This document shows positions 44,846-54,173 of a stretch of DNA of 64,000 nt, one piece after another. Positions within the stretch are counted from its first letter, which is position 1. Every line of letters begins with the position of its first letter. The position numbers and the translations under genes are program-made. The notes beneath the pieces are model-generated. The model did not search any database. It had not been told where the DNA came from and saw only the letters and a program-made list of their open reading frames with translations. Source of the stretch: Actinomyces sp. oral taxon 171 str. F0337 (lineage in GTDB: Bacteria; Actinomycetota; Actinomycetes; Actinomycetales; Actinomycetaceae); NCBI RefSeq assembly GCF_005696555.1, contig NZ_CP040005.1:2170001-2234000 (forward strand), read 5' to 3'.

Positions 44846-45198
44846 GAGTGTCCTAACGGTGTGATGACGCTCCGAAGAAGGAGACGTTCAACTGGGGAGA
44901 CTTCCCCGGAATCGTTCACGGGGTGGGTCAATGCACTGCCGGTTTCTGCTGAGACCTGAGCCTCAGGTCCGGGGCTGGTGCGGTCAGCGGCGTGGTGCGA
45001 TCCGCGCGGCCGACGGCGTCAGCATAGCAGCCCCTTCGCGCAGTGCCTAACGGAACACCGGCGAGCAACGCCGGGGATGCCGCCGGTATTCCACCCATGA
45101 CGTCTCTCGCCGCCTCGACGCCGGTGGGGCCGACCGTCCGTACGATCAGCCCCACCAGGCTGATCGACTCAGGCGCACCCGAGCCGGCTCCTATCCTT
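44846..45198. other. Leader and spacer between rho and the flavin reductase gene
   Basis: No convincing gene is visible. The rho-proximal half probably forms the rho mRNA leader. A CAAGCCC-CC-GGGCTTG inverted repeat at 45199-45214, just beyond the flavin reductase stop, is the only clear secondary structure and lacks a T tract. Confidence 0.4.
45021..45026 (-). promoter_or_regulatory. Possible -10 element of rho
   Basis: TATGCT on the minus strand, about 175 bases before the rho GTG. No clear -35 is seen. It would give rho a long untranslated leader, usual for an autoregulated gene. Confidence 0.3.
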
Positions 45199-45219
45199 CA
45201 AGCCCCCGGGCTTGCGGCT

Positions 45220-46014
45220 TCAGCGACCTGCGAGAAGCGCCCCCATGGGCGCGAAGTCGGCCAGCGGGTCAACCGGCGCCTGGCGCGGGAAGCGCTCCAT
45301 GAGTGTGGCCAGCTCCCGCCCCGCCCGGGCCACGCGCTCGTTCAAGGGCGACTCGGGCCTCTCAGAGGAAGACGGTGTCTGCCAGGCCGCACCGAAGTCC
45401 TCACTGGCAGCGAAGACAGCGGTCCGCGTCGGCAGGGCCTTCATGTAGGCGACCAGCGGTCGCAGCGCCATCTCGGTGACAAGACTGTGCCGCGCAGTGC
45501 CGGCCGTCGCCCCCAGCAGGACGGGGACGCCCTCAAGCGTGCCAGCCGGCAGCACATCCATGGCGGACTTGAACAGTCCGGAGTAGGAGGCCTGAAAGAC
45601 CGGGCTGACAAGGATGACGCCGTCGGCGGCGGACAGGGCGTCGATCATCTTCTGCAGGTCGGCAGACACCGGTCCGCCCACACTGGCCAGGGCGATGTCC
45701 TTGACCAGGGGCCTGAGCCCGATGACCTCGATGCTGGCGAGGCGGGAGTCGGACTCCAGGGCCTTGCGGGTCGACTCGGCCAACCGCTCGGCGAGCATCC
45801 GGGAGGTCGAGGGCTCCGAGACCCCCGCGTGCAGAGCCACGATCCGGCTCAGACGCCCCATCTGGGTATTGGCGTAGACATCGTAGGTCGGCGATCCGGC
45901 CAGGGACTGGGTGCCCCCGAACGGGGCGACGGGCGCGGTCGTGCCAGTGGTCATGTCATCCTTCTTCTGCTCGTCACTCGTCGTGTCAGTGGTGTCAAAG
46001 GTCTCCCAGGCCAT
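45220..46014 (-). CDS. NADPH-dependent FMN reductase (CE1759-like)
   Basis: 264 residues. Flavodoxin-like fold: RIVALHAGVSEPSTSRMLAERLA is the FMN phosphate loop, and GVILVSPVFQASYSGLFKSAMD the second flavin contact. The first 50 residues are low complexity; internal Mets such as M21 are alternative starts. One base separates it from the luciferase-like monooxygenase upstream, and the two families occur together, so it probably supplies reduced FMN. Inserted between rho and thrB. Confidence 0.85.
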   Translation of the reverse strand: MAWETFDTTDTTSDEQKKDDMTTGTTAPVAPFGGTQSLAGSPTYDVYANTQMGRLSRIVALHAGVSEPSTSRMLAERLAESTRKALESDSRLASIEVIGLRPLVKDIALASVGGPVSADLQKMIDALSAADGVILVSPVFQASYSGLFKSAMDVLPAGTLEGVPVLLGATAGTARHSLVTEMALRPLVAYMKALPTRTAVFAASEDFGAAWQTPSSSERPESPLNERVARAGRELATLMERFPRQAPVDPLADFAPMGALLAGR

Positions 46015-46015
46015 C

Positions 46016-47164
46016 TCAGATCCTCACCTTCCGACCTGTGAGCGGGTCGAACTCGTTGGACATGGAGAAGGGCCCCTCAGCCGGGGGCTCGGCCCCCTCC
46101 AGCAGGGCCCGGTGGCGCGGATGGAGCGGCGCGTCAGGAACACCCTCGGACGTAGTGGGCTCCAGCTCGGCGCGCAGCGCCGGGACGATCTCGGAGCCCA
46201 GGTACTCGATCTGCTTCATGATCTCCTCGTGCGGGACGCCGCCCAGGTCCAGATTGAAGGCCTGACGCTGGTAGTCGCCGATCGCGTCCCGGTAGGTCAG
46301 GTACTTCTCCACGATCTGCTCGGGCGTGCCGACGGCGAGAGGCGTGTGCTGCGTCATCTCCTCCAAAGACGCCCCCTGGTAGACGTAGGTGTTGCGGAAG
46401 TATGGGGTGTAGCGCTCGATGGCCTCGGCCTCGCTCCTGGCGGCGAAGATCTGGCCGCCCAGGCCCACGATCGCCTGCTCGGGCCTGCCATGGCCGTAGA
46501 AGGCGAAGCGCTCTCGGTAGAGGCCGACCATCTTCTTGACGTGGTCGATGGGCCAGAAGATGTTGTTGTGCAGGTATCCGTCTCCATAGTAGGCAGCCTG
46601 CTCGGCGATCTGGGGCGAGCGGATGGAGGCGTGCCATACGAAGGGCGGGACGCCGTCGAGCGGGCGGGGCATGGAGGTGAAGTCCTGCAGCGCGGTGCGG
46701 AACTCACCCTCCCAGTCCACGTTGGTCTCGCGCCACAGGCGGCGCAGCAGGTCGTAGTTCTCCACCGCGAGCGAGATGCCCTTGCGGATGTCCTTGCCGA
46801 ACCAGGGGTAGACCGGGCCGGTGTTGCCGCGCCCCATCATGAGGTCGACGCGCCCGTCGGCAAGGTGCTGGAGGTAGGCGTACTCCTCAGCCAGACGCAC
46901 CGGATCGTTGGTGGTGATGAGGGTGGTCGCGGTGGTCAGGAGCAGCTTGTCCGTGCGTGCGGCGATGTTGGCCAGCAGGGTCGTGGGCGACGATGGCGCG
47001 AAGGGCGGGTTGTGGTGCTCCCCGGTGGCGAAGAAGTCCAGACCTGCCTGCTCGGCCAGGACCGCCATCTCGACAGTGTTCTTGATGCGTTGGTGCTCAC
47101 TGGGTGCCTTACCGGTAGCCGGGTCGGTGGTGATATCTCCCACCGTGAAGATTCCGAACTGCAT
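46016..47164 (-). CDS. Luciferase-like (LLM class) flavin monooxygenase, CE1758-like
   Basis: 382 residues from ATG 47164 with AGAGGA upstream. TIM-barrel, F420/FMN-dependent fold: MQFGIFTVGDI, AEQAGLDFFATGEHHNPPF, TATTLITTNDPVRLAEEYA, DGRVDLMMGRGNTGPVYPW, and later FVWHASIRSPQIAEQAA. Oxidises an unknown organic substrate with reduced flavin provided by the partner encoded directly after it. The pair is a common optional insertion in actinobacterial genomes. Confidence 0.9.
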   Translation of the reverse strand: MQFGIFTVGDITTDPATGKAPSEHQRIKNTVEMAVLAEQAGLDFFATGEHHNPPFAPSSPTTLLANIAARTDKLLLTTATTLITTNDPVRLAEEYAYLQHLADGRVDLMMGRGNTGPVYPWFGKDIRKGISLAVENYDLLRRLWRETNVDWEGEFRTALQDFTSMPRPLDGVPPFVWHASIRSPQIAEQAAYYGDGYLHNNIFWPIDHVKKMVGLYRERFAFYGHGRPEQAIVGLGGQIFAARSEAEAIERYTPYFRNTYVYQGASLEEMTQHTPLAVGTPEQIVEKYLTYRDAIGDYQRQAFNLDLGGVPHEEIMKQIEYLGSEIVPALRAELEPTTSEGVPDAPLHPRHRALLEGAEPPAEGPFSMSNEFDPLTGRKVRI

Positions 47165-47319
47165 AAGACGTCCTCTTTTCTACACTGGATCTACTTCATT
47201 TCTTGTGTGCTGACGGAACCGAGGACATCGATAGTTTATTTCTCAACTTCGTGAGTGTGGCGCGATTCCCACGTGGGAGCGTGGCACGACCACCCCACCG
47301 GGACTCCGAGGCGGACGCG

Positions 47320-47357
47320 GATCGCGGGCGCCCTCGGACTCGAGGACGCCCGCGATC
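47320..47357 (-). terminator. Terminator of the hom-thrB operon
   Basis: 17-base arms (47320-47336 with 47341-47357) pair with one mismatch around a 4-base loop, 33 bases after the thrB stop. No T run follows. Confidence 0.75.
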
Positions 47358-47389
47358 AAGAAGGCGGATGAAGAAGCCGTTCGTGCGGG

Positions 47390-48292
47390 TCAGGAGGTCA
47401 GGACCGCCCCGCGGGTGTCGATACCGGGGCTGAGCACGCTCCAGCCGTGGTTCTCCAGGGCGAATCGGGTCTGGTCGGCCAGAGTGGACAGAACCAGAAC
47501 CGTGGGACCTGCGCCGGAGATGACGGCCGGGTAGCCCTGCTCGCGCAGGGAGTCCATGACCGCCATCGAGGCGGGTAGGACCCCACGCCGGTACTCCTGG
47601 TGGAGCCGGTCCTCGGTCCCGGCCATGAGCAGGTCGGGGCGCCCGGCGAGCGCGAGCATGAGCACGGCGGCCCGGGAAGTGTTGAACAGGGCGTCCTCGC
47701 GCGGCACGGAGACCGGCAGGACCTGGCGGGCCTCCTTGGTGGACAGGCGCGTCGTCGCCGGCGGGATGAGCAGACTGACGCCGAGGGAGGCGTCCACGGG
47801 CATGGGCGCCATGCGCGGGCGCCCCCCGCGCTCGACCCAGGCGACGGTCGCGCCTCCGAAGACGGCGGGAGCGACGTTGTCGGGGTGACCCTCGAAGTCG
47901 GTGGCCAGGGCGAAGATCCGGTCGTCGCTGAGAGCCTCGGGCTCGGAGATGAGGCCGCGCGCCAGCATGAGCCCGGCCACCGCGGCACTGGCGGAGGATC
48001 CCATGCCCCCGCCGTGGGGGATCCGGTTGACGCAGCGCATCTCGAAGCCGGCCTGAGGTGCTCCGACGGCGTCCAGACCTGCCCGCAGGGCCTGCACGAC
48101 GAGATTGTCGTCGTCAGTGGGGACCGTCTCGGCGCCGACGCCCTCGACGATGACGCGGGTGGTGCCGGTGGTCGGCCGTACCGAGACCTCGTCGTAGTAG
48201 CGGAAGGCCATACCGAAGGAGTCGAATCCGGGTCCCATGTTCGCCGTCGTTGCCGGGACCCGGACGGCCGCGCGCTCGTAGACGATGCGCAT
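47390..48292 (-). CDS. thrB: Homoserine kinase
   Basis: 300 residues from ATG 48292, which has GAGGG eight bases upstream; a GTG at 48301 is possible. GHMP-kinase fold: VRVPATTANMGPGFDSFG, PHGGGMGSSASAAVAG is the phosphate loop (about 94), and AVISGAGPTVLVL the C-terminal motif. Phosphorylates homoserine for threonine synthesis. The threonine synthase gene thrC, usually next to it, is absent here. It directly follows hom. Confidence 0.95.
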   Translation of the reverse strand: MRIVYERAAVRVPATTANMGPGFDSFGMAFRYYDEVSVRPTTGTTRVIVEGVGAETVPTDDDNLVVQALRAGLDAVGAPQAGFEMRCVNRIPHGGGMGSSASAAVAGLMLARGLISEPEALSDDRIFALATDFEGHPDNVAPAVFGGATVAWVERGGRPRMAPMPVDASLGVSLLIPPATTRLSTKEARQVLPVSVPREDALFNTSRAAVLMLALAGRPDLLMAGTEDRLHQEYRRGVLPASMAVMDSLREQGYPAVISGAGPTVLVLSTLADQTRFALENHGWSVLSPGIDTRGAVLTS

Positions 48293-48293
48293 G

Positions 48294-49622
48294 TCACTCA
48301 CCCTCGACGCGTTGGATGGAGACGATCTCGGCGACCCGGTCCGAGGCTCGCAGCCCCTCGACAGCGGCGTCGAGGTGGAAGACGGGAGCCGGATGGGTCA
48401 CGAAGGTCACGACGGCCTGGTCCTCGCTGCCATCGGTGGTGACGTAGGCGCTCTGGCGCACCGAGTTGATGGAGACCCCATTCTCAGCGAAGACCGTGGC
48501 CATGGCGGCCAGGGAGCCGACGGCGTCGTCGGAGCGCAGCTGGATCTGGTACCGGGTGACGGCGGCCTCCGGGCCGAGGACCGTCAGGCTCGCGTAGGAG
48601 GACTCACGGGGGGCCTGGCCGCCGTGGACCCGGTGGGCGGCGGCGGCGACGACGTCGGACAGGACTGCGGATGCTGTCGGGGCTCCTCCTGCGCCCTGAC
48701 CGTAGAACATGAGGCGCCCGGCGCTCTCGGCCTCGACGAGGACGGCATTGTAGGCGCCGTGAACGCTGGCCAGCGGGTGGTCGTTGGGCACGAGGGCGGG
48801 ATGGACCCGCACGGAGACGCCTTGTGCGTGCTCGTCGTCGCGGTGCTGGGCGATGGCGAGCAGCTTGAGCTCGCAGCCCGAGGCGTGGGCCTCCCGGATG
48901 TCGTCGGCGGTGACTTCACGGATACCTTCGACGGAGACGTCATCGAGGCCCACGCGGGTGTGGAAGGCGAGCGAGGCGATGATGGCGGCCTTGGCGGCGG
49001 CGTCCAGGCCGTCGACGTCGGCGGTGGGGTCGGCCTCGGCGTAGCCGAGCTCCTGGGCGGTGGCCAGGGCGGTCTCGAAGGACAGGCCCTTGATGCTCAT
49101 CTCATCGAGGATGTAGTTGGTGGTGCCGTTGACAATGCCGAGGACGCTGGTGACGCGGTCGCCGGCCATCGACTCGCGCAGCGCGTAGACGACCGGGATG
49201 GCACCGGCGACAGCGGCTTCGTAGTAGAAGTCAGTGCCGGCCGCAGCCGCGGCGGTGTAGAGCTCGGGGCCGTGGGCTGCGATGAGGGCCTTGTTGCCGG
49301 TGATGACGCTGGCCCCGGCCTTGAAAGCGGCCAGGATGAGGGTGCGGGCCGGCTCGATCCCGCCGATAAGCTCAATGACCAGGTCGTTCCCGGTGGCGAC
49401 AGCGGTGGCGTCATCGGTAAGAAGGTCCCGGGAGACGGAGGCGTCACGCGGCGCGTTGACATCACGGACGGCGACGCCCGTGATCTCAAGACGTGCACCG
49501 GAGCGGGCGGCGAAGTCGTCGGCCTGCTCGCTGAGGAGGCGAATGACCTGACTGCCAACGGTCCCGGCGCCGAGGACGCCGACGGTGAGTGTGCGCTGGG
49601 CGGGTGAGAGGTCCTGAGCCAC
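48294..49622 (-). CDS. hom: Homoserine dehydrogenase with ACT domain
   Basis: 442 residues from GTG 49622 with AGGTGG upstream. NAD(P)-binding VGVLGAGTVGSQVIRLL, VITGNKALIA, FYYEAAVAGAIPVV and GIVNGTTNYIL are the catalytic regions; the ADPTADVDGLDAAAK segment is diagnostic. The C-terminal ACT domain (about 350-435) gives threonine feedback inhibition in relatives. It reduces aspartate semialdehyde to homoserine. lysA, its usual neighbour, is 3 kb away because an adhesin gene intervenes. Confidence 0.96.
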   Translation of the reverse strand: MAQDLSPAQRTLTVGVLGAGTVGSQVIRLLSEQADDFAARSGARLEITGVAVRDVNAPRDASVSRDLLTDDATAVATGNDLVIELIGGIEPARTLILAAFKAGASVITGNKALIAAHGPELYTAAAAAGTDFYYEAAVAGAIPVVYALRESMAGDRVTSVLGIVNGTTNYILDEMSIKGLSFETALATAQELGYAEADPTADVDGLDAAAKAAIIASLAFHTRVGLDDVSVEGIREVTADDIREAHASGCELKLLAIAQHRDDEHAQGVSVRVHPALVPNDHPLASVHGAYNAVLVEAESAGRLMFYGQGAGGAPTASAVLSDVVAAAAHRVHGGQAPRESSYASLTVLGPEAAVTRYQIQLRSDDAVGSLAAMATVFAENGVSINSVRQSAYVTTDGSEDQAVVTFVTHPAPVFHLDAAVEGLRASDRVAEIVSIQRVEGE

Positions 49623-49892
49623 GGGATGACCACCTTGCTGTGTGTACTGTGTTGCGTGCCGTGCGTGGGCACTTCGACTGCGTCATGCGATGAGGCCGCT
49701 CACGACGGGCACGGTCAACCGGCCGCACGCCCGCGCTGGCCATCACTGCGGGCCAGCATAAGGGGCATCGGCCGTGGAGCGCTTGCGTGTCCGCCTGTGG
49801 ACACACGGCCGACCCTGTGCGCCTTGATCCGATGGAGCCGGGAGAGGCGCCTCCGGAACCCGCCTGAGAAGGCACGGACGGGAGGGACTCTC
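49623..49892. other. Spacer upstream of hom
   Basis: About 270 bases carrying the hom promoter region. No leader peptide with Thr/Ile/Met codons, and no T-box or riboswitch pattern that I can recognise. Confidence 0.35.
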
Positions 49893-50054
49893 TCAGCGGC
49901 GCCAGATGATCTGCTTGAGCAGCCGAACGATCACCCGCCCCAGGCCCATGGATACCGGGGTGGTCGCACCGTCGGAGTACCCCCAGGCCGGGGGCGGCTG
50001 CTCCAGGGAGGAGACGAAGGCAGTCAGTGAGGACGAGGAGGTCGTTGCGCTCAT
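49893..50054 (-). CDS. Possible small protein, 53 residues
   Basis: An ATG frame starting MSATTSSSSLTAFVSSLEQ, then PPPAWGYSDGATTPVSMGLG and ending RVIVRLLKQIIWRR. The hydrophilic start with a basic amphipathic C-terminal helix looks protein-like, and codon third positions are G/C rich as in neighbours. GAAGG lies too close to the ATG for an ideal site. It is not a family I recognise. Confidence 0.4.
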   Translation of the reverse strand: MSATTSSSSLTAFVSSLEQPPPAWGYSDGATTPVSMGLGRVIVRLLKQIIWRR

Positions 50055-50223
50055 GCCTTCAGGTTAGGAAGCAGCGCGCCACCTAGCGCCCCCCAGGAGA
50101 ACGATTGGCGGGGAGGGATCCTCCTCCCCAAGGCTGAGACGATCCCATGGGTTTCTCCTGCTTCCGGCAGTCCGTCCCGAGCAGGGCCGACGGAATGCCG
50201 AACGGCCCGCTGGGCGGAGATGG

Positions 50224-50264
50224 CCAGTGGCCCCGCCCCGGTTCAACCGGGGCGGGGCCACTGG
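50224..50264 (-). terminator. Terminator of the adhesin gene
   Basis: A perfect 18-bp, almost all-GC stem (50224-50241 with 50247-50264) with loop TTCAA, 50 bases past the adhesin stop. This is the strongest hairpin in the window. No T tract follows. Confidence 0.85.
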
Positions 50265-50313
50265 GTGGGCTCCGATGTCAGAGCGCTCAGGCTCGAGAAG
50301 CGGCTACCCGCGT

Positions 50314-52224
50314 TCAGGAGGCCTTGCGGCGGCGAGCCACCAGCAGGGCGCCACCACCCAGGCCGGCACCGGCGAGCAGCAGGAGCGCAACGGCGTTAGC
50401 ACCGGTGTGCGCCAGCGGCGGGGTGCCACCATTCGGCGTCTTCGGGGTGGAGGTGGGCGGCACCGGAGCACCCGGAGTGCTCGGCGGCTGCTCCTGCGTG
50501 GTCGTCGTCGGGGTGTTCACCGGCGGGGTCGCGGGCGGGTTGGACGCCGTGGGCGGGGCCTGCGCGGTCGTCGTCGGCGGGGTGGCCGGCGGGTTGGACG
50601 CCGTGGGCGGGGCCTGCGCGGTCGTCGGCGGCGTCGCGGTCGTCGTCGGCGGGGTGGCCGGCGGGTTGGACGCCGTGGGCGGCATCTGCGCGGTCGTCGG
50701 CGGCGTCGCGGTCGTCGTGTTGGTCAGGGAGACCTTGACGAGCTCCTGGTCGCGGATGGTGAAGGTATTGGTCTTCTGACCGTCCACGGTGAAGACCGGC
50801 TCGCCCCAGCTGAAGCCGGAGGCGGCGGGCTGAGCCTTGGAGGTGTCCTCGGTGAGCGTGATCTTGGTGCCCACGGGGAAGGTGCCGTCGAAGGCGACCG
50901 GCTCACCCGGCTTGACCGTGACGGAGGAGGTTCCGGTGCGGCCCTCTCCGGTGGCCTTCTGGCCCTCGGGAGCCTTCCAGTCCGGGTAGGAGCTGGCTGC
51001 GGCCGGCAGCTCGTAGGCGACGTCGACGACGAAGCTGGAGCCGGCGGCCTGTGCGGCAGCCTCGCCCTCGACGACCTTGGTCACGTCGAAGCCGCCGAAG
51101 CCGGGCTCCATCTGGACCGAGATGTCAAAGTACTGGACGTAGGACTGCTGCTGGGTGCTGGTCAGGTCCGTACCCTTGAGGTTCACGGTGTTCTCGTAAG
51201 AGGTGCCCCGGGAGGCGGCGACGGCGTTGCCGTTGGCGTCCACGAAGGAGACGGGGTACTCCAGGGTGAAGTTGGTGCCGTTCTGGAACGGACCAGTCAC
51301 CTCATAAGTCGCAGTGCGGCCGTCCTGGGAGTAGGTGGCCTTGACGTCGAAGTCACCGTACTGGGTGGTGGCGTCCTGACCAGCGGCGTTGGTCACCGGG
51401 ATGGACTTGCCGTCCGCGGGACGCAGGTTGAGGACTGTGCGGGTGGCGTCAGCCTGGTTAAAGGTCATGCCGGCACCGAGCGTGTCGGTGAAGACGATGG
51501 TCTGGCGGGAGCCGTCGAAGGTCTTGCCGAGCTTATCTCCAGTGGTCTGGTTGGCCCCGAAGTTCACGCCCCAGGTCAGCTCCTTGTAGTTGTTGTAGAA
51601 GCTGGAGGCCCACTTGGTGAGCTCCCAGTTGCTCTCCTCGGGGCCGCCGATGCCGCCGCCACCGGGCAGGGTGACGGCCGTGGTCACACCGTTGACGGTG
51701 AAGTCGACAGTCTGCACGTCGGCAGCCTTGGCAACGGCCACCAGGGCGGAGCCGGAACCCTTGAAGTTGTGGAAGCCGGCGGCCTTCAGCTCGTCAACCT
51801 TGGAGTTGAAGGTGCAGGTGACGTCCTTGACAGTCAGGGTGCAGGTGCCGACCTCGACGTCCTTGCCGCCGTGCTCGACGGTCATCGGGTGGGTCTCGCT
51901 GTTCTGCAGGTTGGTGAAGTACTCACCCAGACCGATCGTGAAGGAGTCGCCGGACTTGAGGTTGGCGTCGACACCGCTCCAGTCGAAGCTGAGGCGGGCG
52001 AGGTCGTAGGTGTTGAGCTTTCCGTCCTGCTCAACGTTGTTGCCGTCCACACGTGTCAGAGACAGGTTGGTGACGTTGACGCTCTTGTTCTCCTCGGCGC
52101 TCGCCTGGGGGGCGAACTGGGACATGATCGCGACAAGGAAGAGAGTGAGGATGGCGGCGGCCCCCCTCACCGCCCCTCGCGAGAGGGCCGGCCGAGAGGC
52201 GGCGCCCGTGGACATTGTGTTCAT
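50314..52224 (-). CDS. Wall-anchored surface adhesin, sortase substrate (LAHTG)
   Basis: 636 residues from ATG 52224, GGAGAA upstream. Signal peptide about 1-43, cleaved near SAEEN. Residues 44-370 form Ig-like adhesin domains (LSFDWSGVDANLKSGDSFTIGLG...). A DUF5979-like beta domain begins at FDVTKVVEGE (about 376). A Pro/Thr-rich wall-spanning stalk of three near-identical repeats follows. The sorting signal is LAHTG (604-608), a hydrophobic helix and RRRKAS. LAxTG is the motif of class E sortases rather than classical LPxTG. No sortase is adjacent, so a housekeeping enzyme must act. Ligand unknown. Confidence 0.88.
   Translation of the reverse strand: MNTMSTGAASRPALSRGAVRGAAAILTLFLVAIMSQFAPQASAEENKSVNVTNLSLTRVDGNNVEQDGKLNTYDLARLSFDWSGVDANLKSGDSFTIGLGEYFTNLQNSETHPMTVEHGGKDVEVGTCTLTVKDVTCTFNSKVDELKAAGFHNFKGSGSALVAVAKAADVQTVDFTVNGVTTAVTLPGGGGIGGPEESNWELTKWASSFYNNYKELTWGVNFGANQTTGDKLGKTFDGSRQTIVFTDTLGAGMTFNQADATRTVLNLRPADGKSIPVTNAAGQDATTQYGDFDVKATYSQDGRTATYEVTGPFQNGTNFTLEYPVSFVDANGNAVAASRGTSYENTVNLKGTDLTSTQQQSYVQYFDISVQMEPGFGGFDVTKVVEGEAAAQAAGSSFVVDVAYELPAAASSYPDWKAPEGQKATGEGRTGTSSVTVKPGEPVAFDGTFPVGTKITLTEDTSKAQPAASGFSWGEPVFTVDGQKTNTFTIRDQELVKVSLTNTTTATPPTTAQMPPTASNPPATPPTTTATPPTTAQAPPTASNPPATPPTTTAQAPPTASNPPATPPVNTPTTTTQEQPPSTPGAPVPPTSTPKTPNGGTPPLAHTGANAVALLLLAGAGLGGGALLVARRRKAS
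50522..50719 (-). repeat. In-frame tandem repeats of the adhesin stalk
   Basis: Three head-to-tail units of 54, 72 and 72 bases (50522-50575, 50576-50647, 50648-50719) encode PTASNPPATPP with TTTA/TTAQ linkers. Lengths are multiples of three and the units are nearly identical, so copy number can change without a frameshift. Confidence 0.85.
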
Positions 52225-52641
52225 GGGTTCTCCGGATTCCTGGCATAGATGACAAGGGTTTGCCTTGTGAAACATCACCGAACGTTCCCACCGTCTGTTC
52301 AGGAGAGGGAAAGGCCGCCCCGTGATGACCAAGACCACTGTGTCACAAACCGACTGTTTGGGAACAGCGAACACTCAGAACACGCACGACCTCACAGTCT
52401 CAGCACATCCAAAACTTACTTTTCAAACAACTCAGTTCCCCACAATTTGTAGGTTTCACACAATGCAAGTATCGCCTGACTATGCCAACCCTGTGTCTCA
52501 CCTATCGGTTGTACCGCGCTTCAGTTGTGTCACCCCTCCAAAACAATTCGTCGTCAGCCCCATTTCAGAACAACTTCACTCAGAGTTCTTTTAGGTTGTC
52601 ATTACCTCCAGAATTAACTCACGCTTTCATCAGAATTCACA
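52225..52641. other. AT-rich region upstream of the adhesin gene
   Basis: About 420 bases without a supportable gene and clearly poorer in GC than the flanks. It contains the adhesin promoter and probably a long leader. No canonical -10/-35 pair stood out. The composition suggests the adhesin locus was inserted between lysA and hom. Confidence 0.45.
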
Positions 52642-52690
52642 CAGGGGCGCCGTGGTTCCAGGAATTGTTCCTGGAACGACGACGCCCCTG
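52642..52690 (-). terminator. Terminator of lysA
   Basis: Outer arms CAGGGGCG/CGCCCCTG (52642-52649 with 52683-52690) and a perfect 10-bp inner stem (52655-52664 with 52668-52677), 17 bases beyond the lysA stop. The flanking sequence is AT-rich. Confidence 0.8.
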
Positions 52691-52706
52691 AGAGTTACCG
52701 GAGGTC

Positions 52707-54167
52707 TCAGCCCTCGAGGCGCAGGAGGTCCTCGATTGTCTCAGGGCGCAGGACCCATCCCGACTCGCCCTCAAGCACCCAGCGAACACCGGGGCGAGTG
52801 AAGAGGTTGTAGCTGGAGGCCATGGAGCGCCCGTAGGCGCCTGTGGCGGGCACGGCCAGCACGTCACCGACAGCCAGGTCGGTGGGCAGGTCCACGTCAC
52901 GCACGACGACGTCACCGGACTCGCAGTGCTTACCCACCACCCGGCTGCGCACCAGCCCGGCCTGCGGGTCGGGTCGACGGTTGGCGACCAGGGCCGTGTA
53001 GGCGGCCTCGTAGAGGGCGGGGCGGATGTTGTCACTCATGCCACCGTCGATGCTGACATAGAGGCGCGAGGCCCCCGCTCCCAGCTCGACGCGCTTGAGG
53101 CCGGTGACGGTGTAGAGGGTGACTGTCGTCGGGCCGGCAACCGCGCGACCGGGCTCGATGGAGACGGTGGGAACCTCATCTCCGAGGCGCTCGCAGGTCT
53201 CGCGCACGGCCTCGGCCAGGGCGCGGGCAACCTGTGCCGGCGAGGGCGCCACGGGGTCGGCGCCGGTGTAGGCGATGCCGTAGCCTCCACCCAGGTCGAT
53301 CTCCGGGCACAGGTGCCCGGTATCGACGGCGATCTCGTGGCGCAGGCCGAGGACGACACCGACGGCCTCCCGGAAGCCGGCCAGGTCCAGGATCTGGGAA
53401 CCGATGTGGGAGTGCAGGCCGGCCAGCTCGAGCTCCTCGGCGGCCATGATGGCGTCGATGGTGCGTCGGGCCGCGCCGGTGGACACCGACAGGCCGAACT
53501 TCTGGTCCTCATGGGCGGTAGAGATGTACTCGTGCCCTCCGGCGTGGATGCCGGTGGTCAGGCGCACCATGACGCGGGCACGCTCCGCTGGGCCGAAGTC
53601 GCCGCTGCGCCGCAGCTCGTGCACCGCGGCCACGGCGTAGTCGACCTCCTCCGGGGAGTCGATGACCAGGTGCCCCACCCGGTGGCGTACCGCGGTGGTC
53701 ACCTCCGCCGGGGTCTTGCCGTTGCCGTGCAGCCCTAGGCGGCGGGCACGGGTTGTGGCCTCGTATCCGTCGACCTTCTCCAGGCCTGCCAGCCCCACGG
53801 CCAGCTCGACGCGGGAGGCGGTGTCAATGCCCATCCCCTCCTCGAGGACCCACTGGGCCACCTTGGTGGCCAGGAATGCTTTCCCTGCATAGAAGGCCTC
53901 TCCCCCGGCCATGCCGTAGTTCGGCCAGAACTCCTCGGCCATGGCGGCGCTCCAGGAGGCGGCGCGGCCGCGCAGATCGGCCTCATCCAGGACGAAAACG
54001 GGGCTGGGGGCGTCGGCAAGGATCTCGGAGACGGTCAGCCCACCCAGGGCGAGCTCGCCGTCGGCGGTGCGCCGTGCTGTGGTGGGCCACAGGTCGGGAC
54101 GGTCCTCGGGCTCGGGACAGGCCAGGGCCCCCAGGGGCGGCTCGCCGGCGGGAAGCTGGTCAGTCAT
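52707..54167 (-). CDS. lysA: Diaminopimelate decarboxylase
   Basis: 486 residues. PLP-dependent fold III enzyme making L-lysine from meso-diaminopimelate. FYAGKAFLATKV carries the PLP-binding Lys (about 92), GLHSHIGSQILDL and DLGGGYGIAY are barrel motifs, EPGRAVAGP binds phosphate and GKHCESGDVVV has the catalytic Cys of the partner subunit. The N-terminal 40 residues are extra compared with many members. Six bases separate it from argS, an operon pair conserved in Actinobacteria. Confidence 0.96.
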   Translation of the reverse strand: MTDQLPAGEPPLGALACPEPEDRPDLWPTTARRTADGELALGGLTVSEILADAPSPVFVLDEADLRGRAASWSAAMAEEFWPNYGMAGGEAFYAGKAFLATKVAQWVLEEGMGIDTASRVELAVGLAGLEKVDGYEATTRARRLGLHGNGKTPAEVTTAVRHRVGHLVIDSPEEVDYAVAAVHELRRSGDFGPAERARVMVRLTTGIHAGGHEYISTAHEDQKFGLSVSTGAARRTIDAIMAAEELELAGLHSHIGSQILDLAGFREAVGVVLGLRHEIAVDTGHLCPEIDLGGGYGIAYTGADPVAPSPAQVARALAEAVRETCERLGDEVPTVSIEPGRAVAGPTTVTLYTVTGLKRVELGAGASRLYVSIDGGMSDNIRPALYEAAYTALVANRRPDPQAGLVRSRVVGKHCESGDVVVRDVDLPTDLAVGDVLAVPATGAYGRSMASSYNLFTRPGVRWVLEGESGWVLRPETIEDLLRLEG

Positions 54168-54173
54168 GGACTC

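Noticed and set aside
49623..49892. Threonine attenuator or T-box before hom
   Set aside because: No leader peptide rich in Thr/Ile codons and no T-box core motif.
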